The notes under the pieces were generated by a model. That model saw only the letters and a list, made by a program, of their open reading frames with translations. It did no database searches and was not told the DNA's origin. From Pedobacter sp. BAL39 (lineage in GTDB: Bacteria; Bacteroidota; Bacteroidia; Sphingobacteriales; Sphingobacteriaceae), in NCBI RefSeq assembly GCF_000170795.1, contig NZ_ABCM01000017.1, positions 1 through 64,000 of the forward strand: a stretch of DNA of 64,000 bases. The letters run 5' to 3'. How positions within the stretch are numbered: the first letter of the stretch is position 1; the number at the start of each line of letters is the position of its first letter. The translations under genes and the position numbers were made by a program. Of this stretch, positions 37,040 to 46,064 are shown in pieces.

Positions 37040-38947
37040 ATGCCCCTCAACTTTTCTTATGTGAGACGGATTGTCATCCTGGTATTATGGCTGATGGCTG
37101 TGCTGAGTAACCGTACACAGGCACAAGAAACGGTTGCAGTAGACGATCAGACCAATCAACACATCTTCTCCTTTGCGCAGATAGAAGAATTTCATGACCC
37201 TTCTAACCAGCTGAACTTCCAGCAGGTACTCCGCAAGGCAGAAGAAGGCGCCTTCAAAGCCAGCATCAAGAGTACACCCCAAACCAGCCAGATCAATAGC
37301 ACCTACTGGTTCCGCATCAGGATCAGGCACAACTCCAAAGCACAGAAGACATTTCTCCTTGAATTTTTCGACCAGACGCTGGACCATATTGTCGCCTACA
37401 TCCCACATAAAGGAGGAAAATATACGGTAAAGGAGTTCGGTGACAACTACAAGTTTGACCACCGCGACCTGCACCATAAAAACTTCGAGCTCCTGCTCAA
37501 CAACGACCACGACGAGGTGGAAACCTATTACTTTAAGATCAGGACTTCCCAGATCGGTGATGCCATAATTGTCCTGAGGTCTGTGGACTGGTTCATCTCC
37601 TACGCCCTGGATGAATACTTTTACTTCGGCATTTTCTATGGGATGATCCTTGTCTTCAGCCTGTACAACCTGATCATGTACCTCTCCATGCGGCAGCAGC
37701 AATACCTTTATTATGTGCTGTACAACCTGAGCGTGGGCTTTTTTGAGATGAGCACCGATGGTATTGCCTACCAGTACCTATGGCCAGGATTGCCGGAATG
37801 GAACCAGATTGCCTACGCTTTCTCCCTGTATTCTGTCAGCATTTTCGCCCTGCTCTTCACCAGGAAGCTGCTCTTCGTAAAGGCTAAAGCGCCAAAGTTA
37901 AATCAGCTGATCATCGCCATCATTGCCATCAGGAGCCTGTTTTTCGTCTACGCCTTTCTTTTTGACCAGACACTCTTCAACTACAAGTTCATTGACGCCA
38001 TTCCACTGGCTGTTGCCTTTTATACCGGCATTTACATCTACAGGAAAGGTTACCTTCCAGCACGTTTTTTTGTGCTGGGTTACAGCTTTCTCTTTACTGG
38101 CTTTCTCCTGAAGTTCCTGATCATGCTGGGCTTTGCATGGCTGAACTTCGGTGCCATCAGTTATTACAGCCTGAGTTTCTGTTTCATCCTGGAAATGGTA
38201 TTTCTTTCCCTCGCCATCGGCGATAAAGTCCGCATCCTCAAAAACAAAAAGGATAAGGTACAGCGGCAGATGATCCAGCAGATGGCCGTCAATGCGAAGT
38301 TAAAAGACAACCTGAATCAGGAACTGGAGCGGCAGGTAGAAGAGCGCACCCGGGAGGTATACCATAAGTCGCTGATCATTGAATCCAAAAACAGCGAGCT
38401 GCAGGAAGCCAACGATATGCTGAAACAGCAGGCCGAGGAGATCTCCAGAATGAATGTGCTGCTCGAACAGGACAACCAGGAGCTGCAGACCAATGTGGAG
38501 AAGGTAACCCGAGACAGGGTGATGTCGGCAGATGTGGACTTCGAGGAGTTCAGCCGCATTTATCCGGACAAGGAGCACTGTAACCTTTTTCTTTCTGAGC
38601 TGAAATGGAAAAACGGATATACTTGCAGAAAGTGTAAAAACAACCACTACTATGCAGGCCACATCGCCTATAGCAGGAGGTGCAGCAAATGCAGCTACGA
38701 AGAGTCTGTTACCACTTACACCATCTTCCACAACACCAGGATTCCTATTGTCAAAGCCTTCTATATGATCTTCCTCATCTACTCTACCAAGGGTAAGATC
38801 TCCTCCCATAAACTATCAGAAATCCTGGGCATCCGGCAGAGTACCTGCTGGACTTATGGTTCCCGCATTAAGGAGGTCATGGAAGAGCGAAAAGCTATGC
38901 TCAAAAAGGCCAACAAAAACGGCTGGAGCTTGCTGGTGCTCGAATAA
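37040..38947 (+). CDS. 7TM-DISM sensor fused to a coiled coil and transposase-type zinc ribbon/HTH
   Basis: A 635-residue membrane protein. After a signal peptide (about 1-30) comes an extracytoplasmic beta domain (30-185, 7TMR-DISMED2-like: NSTYWFRIRIRHNS, FLLEFFDQTLDHI), then seven hydrophobic helices (about 190-400, starting FYFGIFYGMILVFSLYNLIM), a coiled coil (400-490, LKDNLNQELERQVEERTREV), and a C-terminal module. The last part has Cys529-Cys532 and Cys548-Cys551, a zinc ribbon like the N-terminal domain of IS1595-type transposases, followed by KGKISSHKLSEILGIRQSTC, an HTH-like segment. Instead of a kinase or cyclase the sensor ends in a DNA-binding-type domain. It lies just upstream of the beta-glucan SusCD locus. 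Confidence 0.82.
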   Translation: MPLNFSYVRRIVILVLWLMAVLSNRTQAQETVAVDDQTNQHIFSFAQIEEFHDPSNQLNFQQVLRKAEEGAFKASIKSTPQTSQINSTYWFRIRIRHNSKAQKTFLLEFFDQTLDHIVAYIPHKGGKYTVKEFGDNYKFDHRDLHHKNFELLLNNDHDEVETYYFKIRTSQIGDAIIVLRSVDWFISYALDEYFYFGIFYGMILVFSLYNLIMYLSMRQQQYLYYVLYNLSVGFFEMSTDGIAYQYLWPGLPEWNQIAYAFSLYSVSIFALLFTRKLLFVKAKAPKLNQLIIAIIAIRSLFFVYAFLFDQTLFNYKFIDAIPLAVAFYTGIYIYRKGYLPARFFVLGYSFLFTGFLLKFLIMLGFAWLNFGAISYYSLSFCFILEMVFLSLAIGDKVRILKNKKDKVQRQMIQQMAVNAKLKDNLNQELERQVEERTREVYHKSLIIESKNSELQEANDMLKQQAEEISRMNVLLEQDNQELQTNVEKVTRDRVMSADVDFEEFSRIYPDKEHCNLFLSELKWKNGYTCRKCKNNHYYAGHIAYSRRCSKCSYEESVTTYTIFHNTRIPIVKAFYMIFLIYSTKGKISSHKLSEILGIRQSTCWTYGSRIKEVMEERKAMLKKANKNGWSLLVLE

Positions 38948-39272
38948 AAACATGTATTCTTATCCCCATAAAACAGGTTTTCAGGTTTCAGAAGCTCATT
39001 TTCGTCACCTTAAAACCTATTTTTTTATGCTTTTTTTATAGGGTATTTAAGCGTATCAGTTCAGGCAGACAAAGACCTGCAGTATCCATCCCTACACATT
39101 GAAAATCAGCACTTATGCCGGTTTAGGCCTAGGGTACCGAAGCGTATCACAATCAACACAACTAACTAAATATCAACTAATTACCAAAAATATATTCATC
39201 GAAACACTAGGAATTCACATTAAATCCGTGTTAACTTTACCTCATCAAATAAATTAAACAAAAGCAAAAATC
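38948..39272 (+). promoter_or_regulatory. Leader of the beta-glucan locus with 18-bp direct repeats
   Basis: A 325-bp gap with no gene. It contains two direct copies of GGGTAnnnAAGCGTATCA, at 39041-39058 and 39132-39149 (15 of 18 bases equal), spaced 91 bp centre to centre. Such spaced direct sites suit a regulator that binds upstream of susC. A TAACTTTA sequence at 39232-39239 resembles the -7 box with one mismatch, 33 bp before the susC start. The 5' leader then shows A/C-rich repeats. Confidence 0.5.
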
Positions 39273-42182
39273 ATGAGAAAAAAGTTTACTCTTTTCATCA
39301 TCTGTCTGCTCTGCAGTATCTCCGTGAGTATGGCTCAGGAGATCAACATCAAAGGCCAGGTGAAGGACCAGCAAGGCCAGCCTATTCCCGGAGTATCCGT
39401 GAAAGTTAAAGGCACCAGTAAAGGCGCCATCAGCGAAGCCAACGGAAGTTACTCCGTCAGTGCTCCCGCTAATGGAACGCTTGTATTTTCTTTCATTGGA
39501 TTTGTCAGCATTGAAGAATCCATCAACAACAGAACAGCAATTAATGTGAGTCTTTCAGAAGAGAATAACCAGCTCAATGAGATCGTCGTTGTAGGTTATG
39601 GTACACAAACAAAAAAAGACCTGACCACAGCAGTCGTGTCGATCTCTTCCAAAGACCTGAAAAACCAACCCGTAACGAATGCATTGCAGGCGGTACAAGG
39701 TAGAGCGGCCGGGGTGCAGATCAGCTCCCAGTCCGGAAAGCCAGGTTCAGAAATGGCCATCAGTATCCGTGGTAATACTTCTATCACAGCTTCCAACAGC
39801 CCTCTATATGTTATCGATGGGGTGACTTCAAGAAACGCCGGCTTCCTGAACCCAAATGATATTGAGTCGATGACCATCTTAAAGGATGCGTCAGCAGCAG
39901 CGATATACGGATCCAGCGGTGCCAATGGTGTGGTACTCATCACCACCAAAAAAGGCGTTGAGGGTAAGGTGAAAGTAGAATTCAATGCTTTCACTGGATT
40001 CTCCAACTTCTGGAGGAAACAGGATGTGCTAAACAGTACACAATACACGGCGTTGATGACGGAACTGGGTTATACCAGCTTCGGGACAGGTGCAAATACC
40101 GACTGGCAAAAAGAAACTTTCGGAACAGGTACACAGAACCAGTATCAGGTATCCCTCTCTGGTGGTGTAAAAGGCGGGCAGTATTACTTCTCCACCGGTT
40201 ACCAACAGGACAAAGGGGTAGTTGCTCCTGCCAAACTGGACAAATACACCATGAACTTCAATGGAACTCAGCAAGTAACCAAATGGCTGAAATTCAACGG
40301 AACAGCAGCATTAACGGCAAGAAATTCTATTGACGTGCCTGATAACAATGGTATTGACCGCGGTGGTGTCATCCTATCGACCTTAACCACTCCCTCCACA
40401 ATTGGCATCTATACCCCTTCAGGTATTTATACTTCGGTACCAAATGCGGGCGGATGGGATAACCCAATTGCACTGGCCTACGGTAAAGATAACAAAACAA
40501 GAAACTTCAGGTTCATTGGTGCATTTGGCGGTGAGATCAAATTCTCTCCGGACCTTACCTTTAAGTCTACCATCAGCACCAACATCAACAGAAACTTCTA
40601 CTCGGGATACCAGGATCCGTTCATGACGTCCTACGGTCGCCAGGAAAGAGGTATTTTAGATAACAACCGTACTAATGAACATGTATGGTTAAATGAGAAT
40701 ATCCTGAATTTCACCAAAAACATCGGCAAGAATGCTTTCACTGCTACCGGTGGTTATACCATTCAGGAGTCCGACTGGCAATACCGCGATTATCGTGAAA
40801 CACGTTTTTACGATATCCCAACCGGTACCATTCCCCAAACACCTTCCGTTGGGCTTACCATTCCTCAACGTGCACAGTGGTCAAAACAATCATACCTGGC
40901 CCGCGTAACCTATGCGTATGATGGTAAATATCTGTTCAGCACCAACTTCAGGGCCGACGGTTCCTCTCGCTTTGCTAAGGACAACCGCTTTGGATATTTC
41001 CCTTCTGCATCTGCAGGATGGAGAATCTCTGGTGAAAACTTTATGAAAGACGTGAAAGCCATCAATGACCTGAAAATACGTGGTAGCTGGGGTATTGTAG
41101 GAAATGATGAGGGTATCGGAGATTACGCATACATGAAACTCTATCAGATCAACGCACAAGGACAATATACGCTGAGCAACCCGGCAAACAATGACCTGTC
41201 ATGGGAAAGAACGACACAGACCAATGTCGGTCTGGACCTGACTATGTTCAACAACAGGGTAACGTTTACTGCAGATGCGTACATCAAGAAAACCAATGAC
41301 CTGTTGATCAACGTACAGTTGGCTCCAAGCTCCGGTTTTGGCTCACAAGCTTACAATGTTGGCTCCATGGAGAATAAGGGACTTGAGTTCGTATTGTCTA
41401 CCAAAAATTTTGATAGGGAAAAATTCAGATGGAGTACTGACTTCAACATTTCCTTCAACAAAAATAAGGTGACCAGTCTTGGTGAAACCACTCAAAACCT
41501 GACCTTCGGTGGCATCAACGGACGTACAGATGCGATAAGGATTGAAGTTGGCCAGCCTTTGGGCAGCTTTTATGGATACCAGTTTACAGGTGTAAACCCT
41601 GCAACGGGAGACGCCACATATGCCGATCTTAACGGCAACAATCAGGTTGACCCAGGCGACAGGACATATATTGGATCTGCGCAGCCTGACTTCACCTATG
41701 GTTTGACCAACAACCTGTCTTATGGCAATTGGGGTTTCAACTTCTTCTTTCAGGGCGTACAGGGCAGCCAGCTGTTCAACGCTTCGAGGATAGACCTTGA
41801 ATCAATGAGCGACTCCAAAAATCAGTCGACCGCTGTATTAAACAGGTGGACGCCGCAAAACACCAATACAAACATCCCGCGTGCTTCCTACCAGTCGATC
41901 GATAATTCCCTCACCTCCAGCAGATTCGTAGAAAACGCTTCGTACCTGCGTCTGAAAACAGCAACCTTGTCTTACAACTTCGGCCCTGCTGCACTTGGTA
42001 AATGGAACATGAGCAAACTGACCGTTTTTGCTACAGGATATAACATATTTACTTTCACAGACTATAAAGGTTTGGATCCTGAGGTAAACCGCGACAATGC
42101 AAATGGTCCATCAATGGGTGTTGACTATGGAACTTATCCGCAAAGCAGAAGTTTCCTTTTTGGTGTTAATGTTGGATTTTAA
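39273..42182 (+). CDS. susC: SusC/RagA TonB-dependent transporter
   Basis: A 969-residue outer-membrane transporter with signal peptide (1-21, ending SMA-Q), carboxypeptidase-regulatory-like domain (INIKGQVKDQQGQPIPGVSV), the plug with EIVVVGYGTQTKKDLTTAVV, YVIDGVTSRN and SGANGVVLITTKKG, and a barrel ending in SFLFGVNVGF. There is no STN domain, so sigma/anti-sigma control is not expected; another type of regulator must act. It is followed after 12 bp by susD and then by GH3 and GH30 genes. Predicted substrate: beta-glucan oligosaccharides. Confidence 0.97.
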   Translation: MRKKFTLFIICLLCSISVSMAQEINIKGQVKDQQGQPIPGVSVKVKGTSKGAISEANGSYSVSAPANGTLVFSFIGFVSIEESINNRTAINVSLSEENNQLNEIVVVGYGTQTKKDLTTAVVSISSKDLKNQPVTNALQAVQGRAAGVQISSQSGKPGSEMAISIRGNTSITASNSPLYVIDGVTSRNAGFLNPNDIESMTILKDASAAAIYGSSGANGVVLITTKKGVEGKVKVEFNAFTGFSNFWRKQDVLNSTQYTALMTELGYTSFGTGANTDWQKETFGTGTQNQYQVSLSGGVKGGQYYFSTGYQQDKGVVAPAKLDKYTMNFNGTQQVTKWLKFNGTAALTARNSIDVPDNNGIDRGGVILSTLTTPSTIGIYTPSGIYTSVPNAGGWDNPIALAYGKDNKTRNFRFIGAFGGEIKFSPDLTFKSTISTNINRNFYSGYQDPFMTSYGRQERGILDNNRTNEHVWLNENILNFTKNIGKNAFTATGGYTIQESDWQYRDYRETRFYDIPTGTIPQTPSVGLTIPQRAQWSKQSYLARVTYAYDGKYLFSTNFRADGSSRFAKDNRFGYFPSASAGWRISGENFMKDVKAINDLKIRGSWGIVGNDEGIGDYAYMKLYQINAQGQYTLSNPANNDLSWERTTQTNVGLDLTMFNNRVTFTADAYIKKTNDLLINVQLAPSSGFGSQAYNVGSMENKGLEFVLSTKNFDREKFRWSTDFNISFNKNKVTSLGETTQNLTFGGINGRTDAIRIEVGQPLGSFYGYQFTGVNPATGDATYADLNGNNQVDPGDRTYIGSAQPDFTYGLTNNLSYGNWGFNFFFQGVQGSQLFNASRIDLESMSDSKNQSTAVLNRWTPQNTNTNIPRASYQSIDNSLTSSRFVENASYLRLKTATLSYNFGPAALGKWNMSKLTVFATGYNIFTFTDYKGLDPEVNRDNANGPSMGVDYGTYPQSRSFLFGVNVGF

Positions 42183-42194
42183 TAAGAAATAGCG

Positions 42195-43619
42195 ATGAAA
42201 ATTAAATTATATTCCATTATAGCCGCATCAGCCTTTGTAATTGGTGTGATGGGCGGTTGTAAAAAAGACTTCCTGGAAAAGACGCCTTTCAACCAGGTGA
42301 CAGGAGATGTTGCCTTCGTTGACCTCGCAGGTGCAGAAAAACTACTTGCCGGAGCTTATGGCAGCATGTATACAGATGTACACATATGGGACCTGATCCT
42401 ACACGGTGACGTAACATCTGACAATGCATATGCAGGTGGCGACAACCCGAATAACATTGCCATGGACCTGTTTACGGTAAATGCAACCAATGGAAACATT
42501 GACCGCGACTGGGCACAACTATATACCAATATCAAGGATGCAAATGAAGTGTTGGAAAATGTGCCCAACATTCAGGATCCCGCACTGGATGCCAACGGCA
42601 GACGTGCGCAGATCCTCGGAGAAGCCTCTGCATTGAGGGCTTACCATTACTTTTACCTTGCCCGTGTATTTGGCTCTGTACCACTGGTACTAAAATCGCC
42701 TGCTACACTTGAAGAAATGAAACCTTCGAGCGCACCTTTAGATGCTGTGTACGCACAAATCATTACGGATCTGGAGTACGCACTTGCTAACGTACGTACC
42801 ACTGCACCAAATAAAGGCATCATTACGAAAGGCATCGTGAATGCCCTACTGGCGAAAGTATATGCGACCAAGCCTAACCCAGACTATGCAAAAGTAATTC
42901 AGTATAGTGATGCGGTAATTAACGGAGGATACACTTTGGTGGGTAGCTATGATCAGCTGTTTGACGGTGCCCATGAAAATAATACTGAATCGGTATGGGA
43001 AATGCAGTTCGACGGTTGGGGTGGCCCGGAAGGACGTGGAAACTGGATGCCAGGATTACACATTGGTAATGGATGGAAACGCTTCACAACACCAACCAAC
43101 GACCTGGTAGCAGCTTTTGATGCCGAAGGTGATGCCATCCGCAAGAACTCCAGCATTACCTTCCGTAATGCCAGCTCCGAAGATTGGTCGGACATCTACT
43201 GGCCAAAAAGCAACTATCCATATGTGTACAAACATAGAACAGACGATAAGGCCAACAATTACATCATTCGTCTGGCAGACATTATCCTGCTAAAGGCGGA
43301 AGCATTGAACGAGGCAGGTGCTGGTGGATTTGCTCAGGCAAAACCATTGGTAGACCAGATCAGGGACCGCGTAGACCTGCTGCCTACGCCGGCTAACGAC
43401 CAGGCATCCATGCGTCTTGCAATAGAAAAAGAACGCCGCCTGGAACTTGCCTTTGAAGGCCAGCGTTGGTTTGACCTTCTCCGCAATAACCGGGCAATTG
43501 CCGTCATGAATGCGCAGAAAAACGGTCAGGGAGCCTCCTTAAACTACAATATAACGACAGAAGAGTTGCTTGCCCCTATTCCACAAAAGGAAATCGACAG
43601 AAACCCAAATGTGAGGTAA
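42195..43619 (+). CDS. susD: SusD-family glycan-binding lipoprotein
   Basis: A 474-residue lipoprotein (signal with VIGVMGGCKKDF, Cys near 21). Conserved SusD segments: ILGEASALRAYHYFYLARVF, LADIILLKAEALNEAG, RLELAFEGQRWFDLLRNN. It forms the lid of the SusC transporter at the cell surface. It follows susC by 12 bp in the same frame direction, and is followed by an intrinsic terminator before the glycosidase genes. Confidence 0.96.
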   Translation: MKIKLYSIIAASAFVIGVMGGCKKDFLEKTPFNQVTGDVAFVDLAGAEKLLAGAYGSMYTDVHIWDLILHGDVTSDNAYAGGDNPNNIAMDLFTVNATNGNIDRDWAQLYTNIKDANEVLENVPNIQDPALDANGRRAQILGEASALRAYHYFYLARVFGSVPLVLKSPATLEEMKPSSAPLDAVYAQIITDLEYALANVRTTAPNKGIITKGIVNALLAKVYATKPNPDYAKVIQYSDAVINGGYTLVGSYDQLFDGAHENNTESVWEMQFDGWGGPEGRGNWMPGLHIGNGWKRFTTPTNDLVAAFDAEGDAIRKNSSITFRNASSEDWSDIYWPKSNYPYVYKHRTDDKANNYIIRLADIILLKAEALNEAGAGGFAQAKPLVDQIRDRVDLLPTPANDQASMRLAIEKERRLELAFEGQRWFDLLRNNRAIAVMNAQKNGQGASLNYNITTEELLAPIPQKEIDRNPNVR

Positions 43620-43633
43620 CAAAATTAATAACC

Positions 43634-43669
43634 GGGGAGAGGCGCTAACACAACCTCTCCCCTTTTTTT
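43634..43669 (+). terminator. Intrinsic terminator between susD and GH3 gene
   Basis: GGGGAGAGG (43634-43642) pairs with CCTCTCCCC (43654-43662), 11-nt loop, directly followed by seven T and A. It is 15 bp past the susD stop codon and 13 bp before the GH3 start, so it will reduce or stop transcription between transporter and enzyme genes. Confidence 0.88.
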
Positions 43670-43681
43670 AATACACACAAC

Positions 43682-45982
43682 ATGAAATTTAGAAGAAGCC
43701 TTTCGTTATTACTACTCTCCGGCTGTTTTTCGACAGCATTTGCCCAGAGTGGCAACCAGGCGAAAATTGAAAGCCTGATCAAAAAAATGTCCATCGAAGA
43801 AAAGGTCGGACAGATGGCACAGGTGACCCTTGATGTCATTGGCAAAGGAAAAGGACGCTTTGAAAGCGATGAGCCTTTCAGCCTCGATGATGCCGCCCTG
43901 AAAAAGACCCTGCTGCAGTATCATGTAGGCTCAGTGCTGAACACCTCCAACAACAGGGCAAGAACCCCGCAGGTATGGTATGGCATCATCAGCAAAATTC
44001 AGAACGTGGCCATGAAACAATCGAAACATGGCATCCCCGTGATCTATGGTGTAGATGAGATGCATGGCGCTACCTATACCGCTGGTGCAACGATGTTCCC
44101 GCAGCAGATCGGTCAGGCTGCAACGTTCAACCGTGCCCTGGTTAAGAACGGCGCTTCCATCACGGCCTATGAAACCCGTGCAAGCTCCATTCCATGGAAC
44201 TTTGCACCCTTGCTCGACCTGGGTGCTGACCCGCGTTTCCCAAGACAATGGGAGAGCTTCGGTGAAGATCCTTATGTGATCAGTGAGCTGGGACTTGCTG
44301 CCGTAAAAGGTTATGAAGGTGAAGATGGCCGTGTGGCACACCCTGAGAAGGTGGCAACCTCCCTGAAACATTTTCTGGGTTACCAGGTGCCCGTATCGGG
44401 AAAAGACAGGACTCCTGCCTACATCTCTGATCAGGCACTGCGGGAATACCACCTACCCCCGTTTAAGGCTGCTATTGATGCAGGAGCAAAAACGATCATG
44501 ATCAACTCGGGCATCATCAATGGCGTACCTGTACATGCAAACCATCACATCCTCACAGAGCTGCTGAAAGAAGAGCTTGGTTTCAAGGGCCTGGTGGTGA
44601 CCGACTGGGGCGATATTGAAAACCTCTACAAAAGGGACCACATTGCCAAGGACGATAAAGAGGCCATCATGCTGGCCATAAATGCAGGTATCGACATGTC
44701 GATGATCGCCTACAACTACGAAACATTCTGTGACAACCTGATTGCCCTTGTTAAAGAAGGCAAAGTAAAAGAATCTAGAATCGATGACGCAGTAAGGAGG
44801 ATTCTCTGGGTTAAATATGAGCTGAATCTTTTTGACAAACCGACGACTAACCCTAAAGACTATCCTAAGTTTGGCAGCAAGGCCTTCGAAAATGCGGCTT
44901 ATCAGACCGCTGCAGAGTCGATTACGTTATTGAAAAACACCGATGCGGCATTGCCATTGTCAAAATCCGCGAAGATCCTCGTGACAGGACCAAATGCCAA
45001 TTCCATGCGTACCCTAAACGGCGCCTGGACGTACTCCTGGCAGGGAGAAAAGGTAGAGGAGTTTGCCGGAAAATACAACACCATTCTGGAGGCATTACAG
45101 CTAAAAGCTGGGAAGGACAAGGTGACGTATCTGCCTGGAGTAAGCTATAAAATGGATGGCAAATATTATGAAGAATATGCCGACAAACTTGAAGAAACCA
45201 TTGCCGCGGCGCAGACCGCAGATGTGATTGTACTATGCCTTGGCGAAAACACCTACACAGAAACTCCAGGTAACCTGAACGATCTGTACTTATCAGACCT
45301 GCAAACAGAACTGGCACAGCGACTGGCGGCAACAGGAAAAAAAATCATCCTGGTGCTGAATGAAGGAAGGCCGCGCATCATCAGCAAGTTTGAGAAAAAG
45401 ATGAGTGCTGTGATACAGAGCTACCTGCCAGGTAACTTTGGTGGCGATGCACTTGCAGATGTGCTTTATGGTGATGTCAACCCCTCTGGGAAGCTGCCAT
45501 ACACTTACCCTCAGTTTCCAAATGCCTTATTTACCTATTACCACAAACCTTCGGAATCAAGAGAAACTACTGAAGGAGTTTACAACTACGATGCAGACTA
45601 TAACCCTCAATACGTTTTCGGGCACGGCCTCAGCTATACTTCATTTAAATATGACCAGCTGAAGCTCAGCAGCAATACACTGAAAGCTGGCGAAAGCATG
45701 ACCATCAGCGTCAACATCAGCAATACCGGCAAGGTAACTGGAAAAGAAACGGTGTTATTGTTCACATCTGACCTCGTGGCCAGCATGATCAGCCCGGACA
45801 TCAAACGCCTGCGCGGCTTTGACAAACTGGAGCTGAAAGCCGGTGAGACAAAAACAGTAACCTTCAGGATCAGTCCGCAAGACCTTGCTTTTGTGGGTAC
45901 CGACAATAAAAAGGTGACTGAACCGGGTGAGTTTACTGTTCAGATCGGCGATCAGAAGGCCAACTTTAACTACAGCCTGTAA
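43682..45982 (+). CDS. GH3 beta-glucosidase (periplasmic, BglX-like)
   Basis: A 766-residue glycoside hydrolase family 3 enzyme with a signal peptide (1-21, ending AFA-Q). The (beta/alpha)8 domain shows the substrate-binding region EKVATSLKHFLGYQ and the nucleophile site GLVVTDWGDIENL with Asp308. The second domain shows LCLGENTYTETPG, where the acid/base residue usually lies, and the C-terminal fibronectin-like domain (SVNISNTGKVTGKETVLLFT). It releases glucose from beta-glucan oligomers. In Bacteroides thetaiotaomicron a GH3 with GH30 is encoded in the beta-1,6-glucan locus. Confidence 0.95.
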   Translation: MKFRRSLSLLLLSGCFSTAFAQSGNQAKIESLIKKMSIEEKVGQMAQVTLDVIGKGKGRFESDEPFSLDDAALKKTLLQYHVGSVLNTSNNRARTPQVWYGIISKIQNVAMKQSKHGIPVIYGVDEMHGATYTAGATMFPQQIGQAATFNRALVKNGASITAYETRASSIPWNFAPLLDLGADPRFPRQWESFGEDPYVISELGLAAVKGYEGEDGRVAHPEKVATSLKHFLGYQVPVSGKDRTPAYISDQALREYHLPPFKAAIDAGAKTIMINSGIINGVPVHANHHILTELLKEELGFKGLVVTDWGDIENLYKRDHIAKDDKEAIMLAINAGIDMSMIAYNYETFCDNLIALVKEGKVKESRIDDAVRRILWVKYELNLFDKPTTNPKDYPKFGSKAFENAAYQTAAESITLLKNTDAALPLSKSAKILVTGPNANSMRTLNGAWTYSWQGEKVEEFAGKYNTILEALQLKAGKDKVTYLPGVSYKMDGKYYEEYADKLEETIAAAQTADVIVLCLGENTYTETPGNLNDLYLSDLQTELAQRLAATGKKIILVLNEGRPRIISKFEKKMSAVIQSYLPGNFGGDALADVLYGDVNPSGKLPYTYPQFPNALFTYYHKPSESRETTEGVYNYDADYNPQYVFGHGLSYTSFKYDQLKLSSNTLKAGESMTISVNISNTGKVTGKETVLLFTSDLVASMISPDIKRLRGFDKLELKAGETKTVTFRISPQDLAFVGTDNKKVTEPGEFTVQIGDQKANFNYSL

Positions 45983-46064
45983 CAGAATAACAATTTATAT
46001 AACTATACATACCATCCGGGTGAGTCATTGCAAGCCCATCCGGATGCTACCGAAAAACACGCAA

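Noticed and set aside
38560-38947. Intact IS1595-type transposase
   Set aside because: Only the zinc ribbon and HTH-like part are present; no DDE catalytic core and no terminal inverted repeats.
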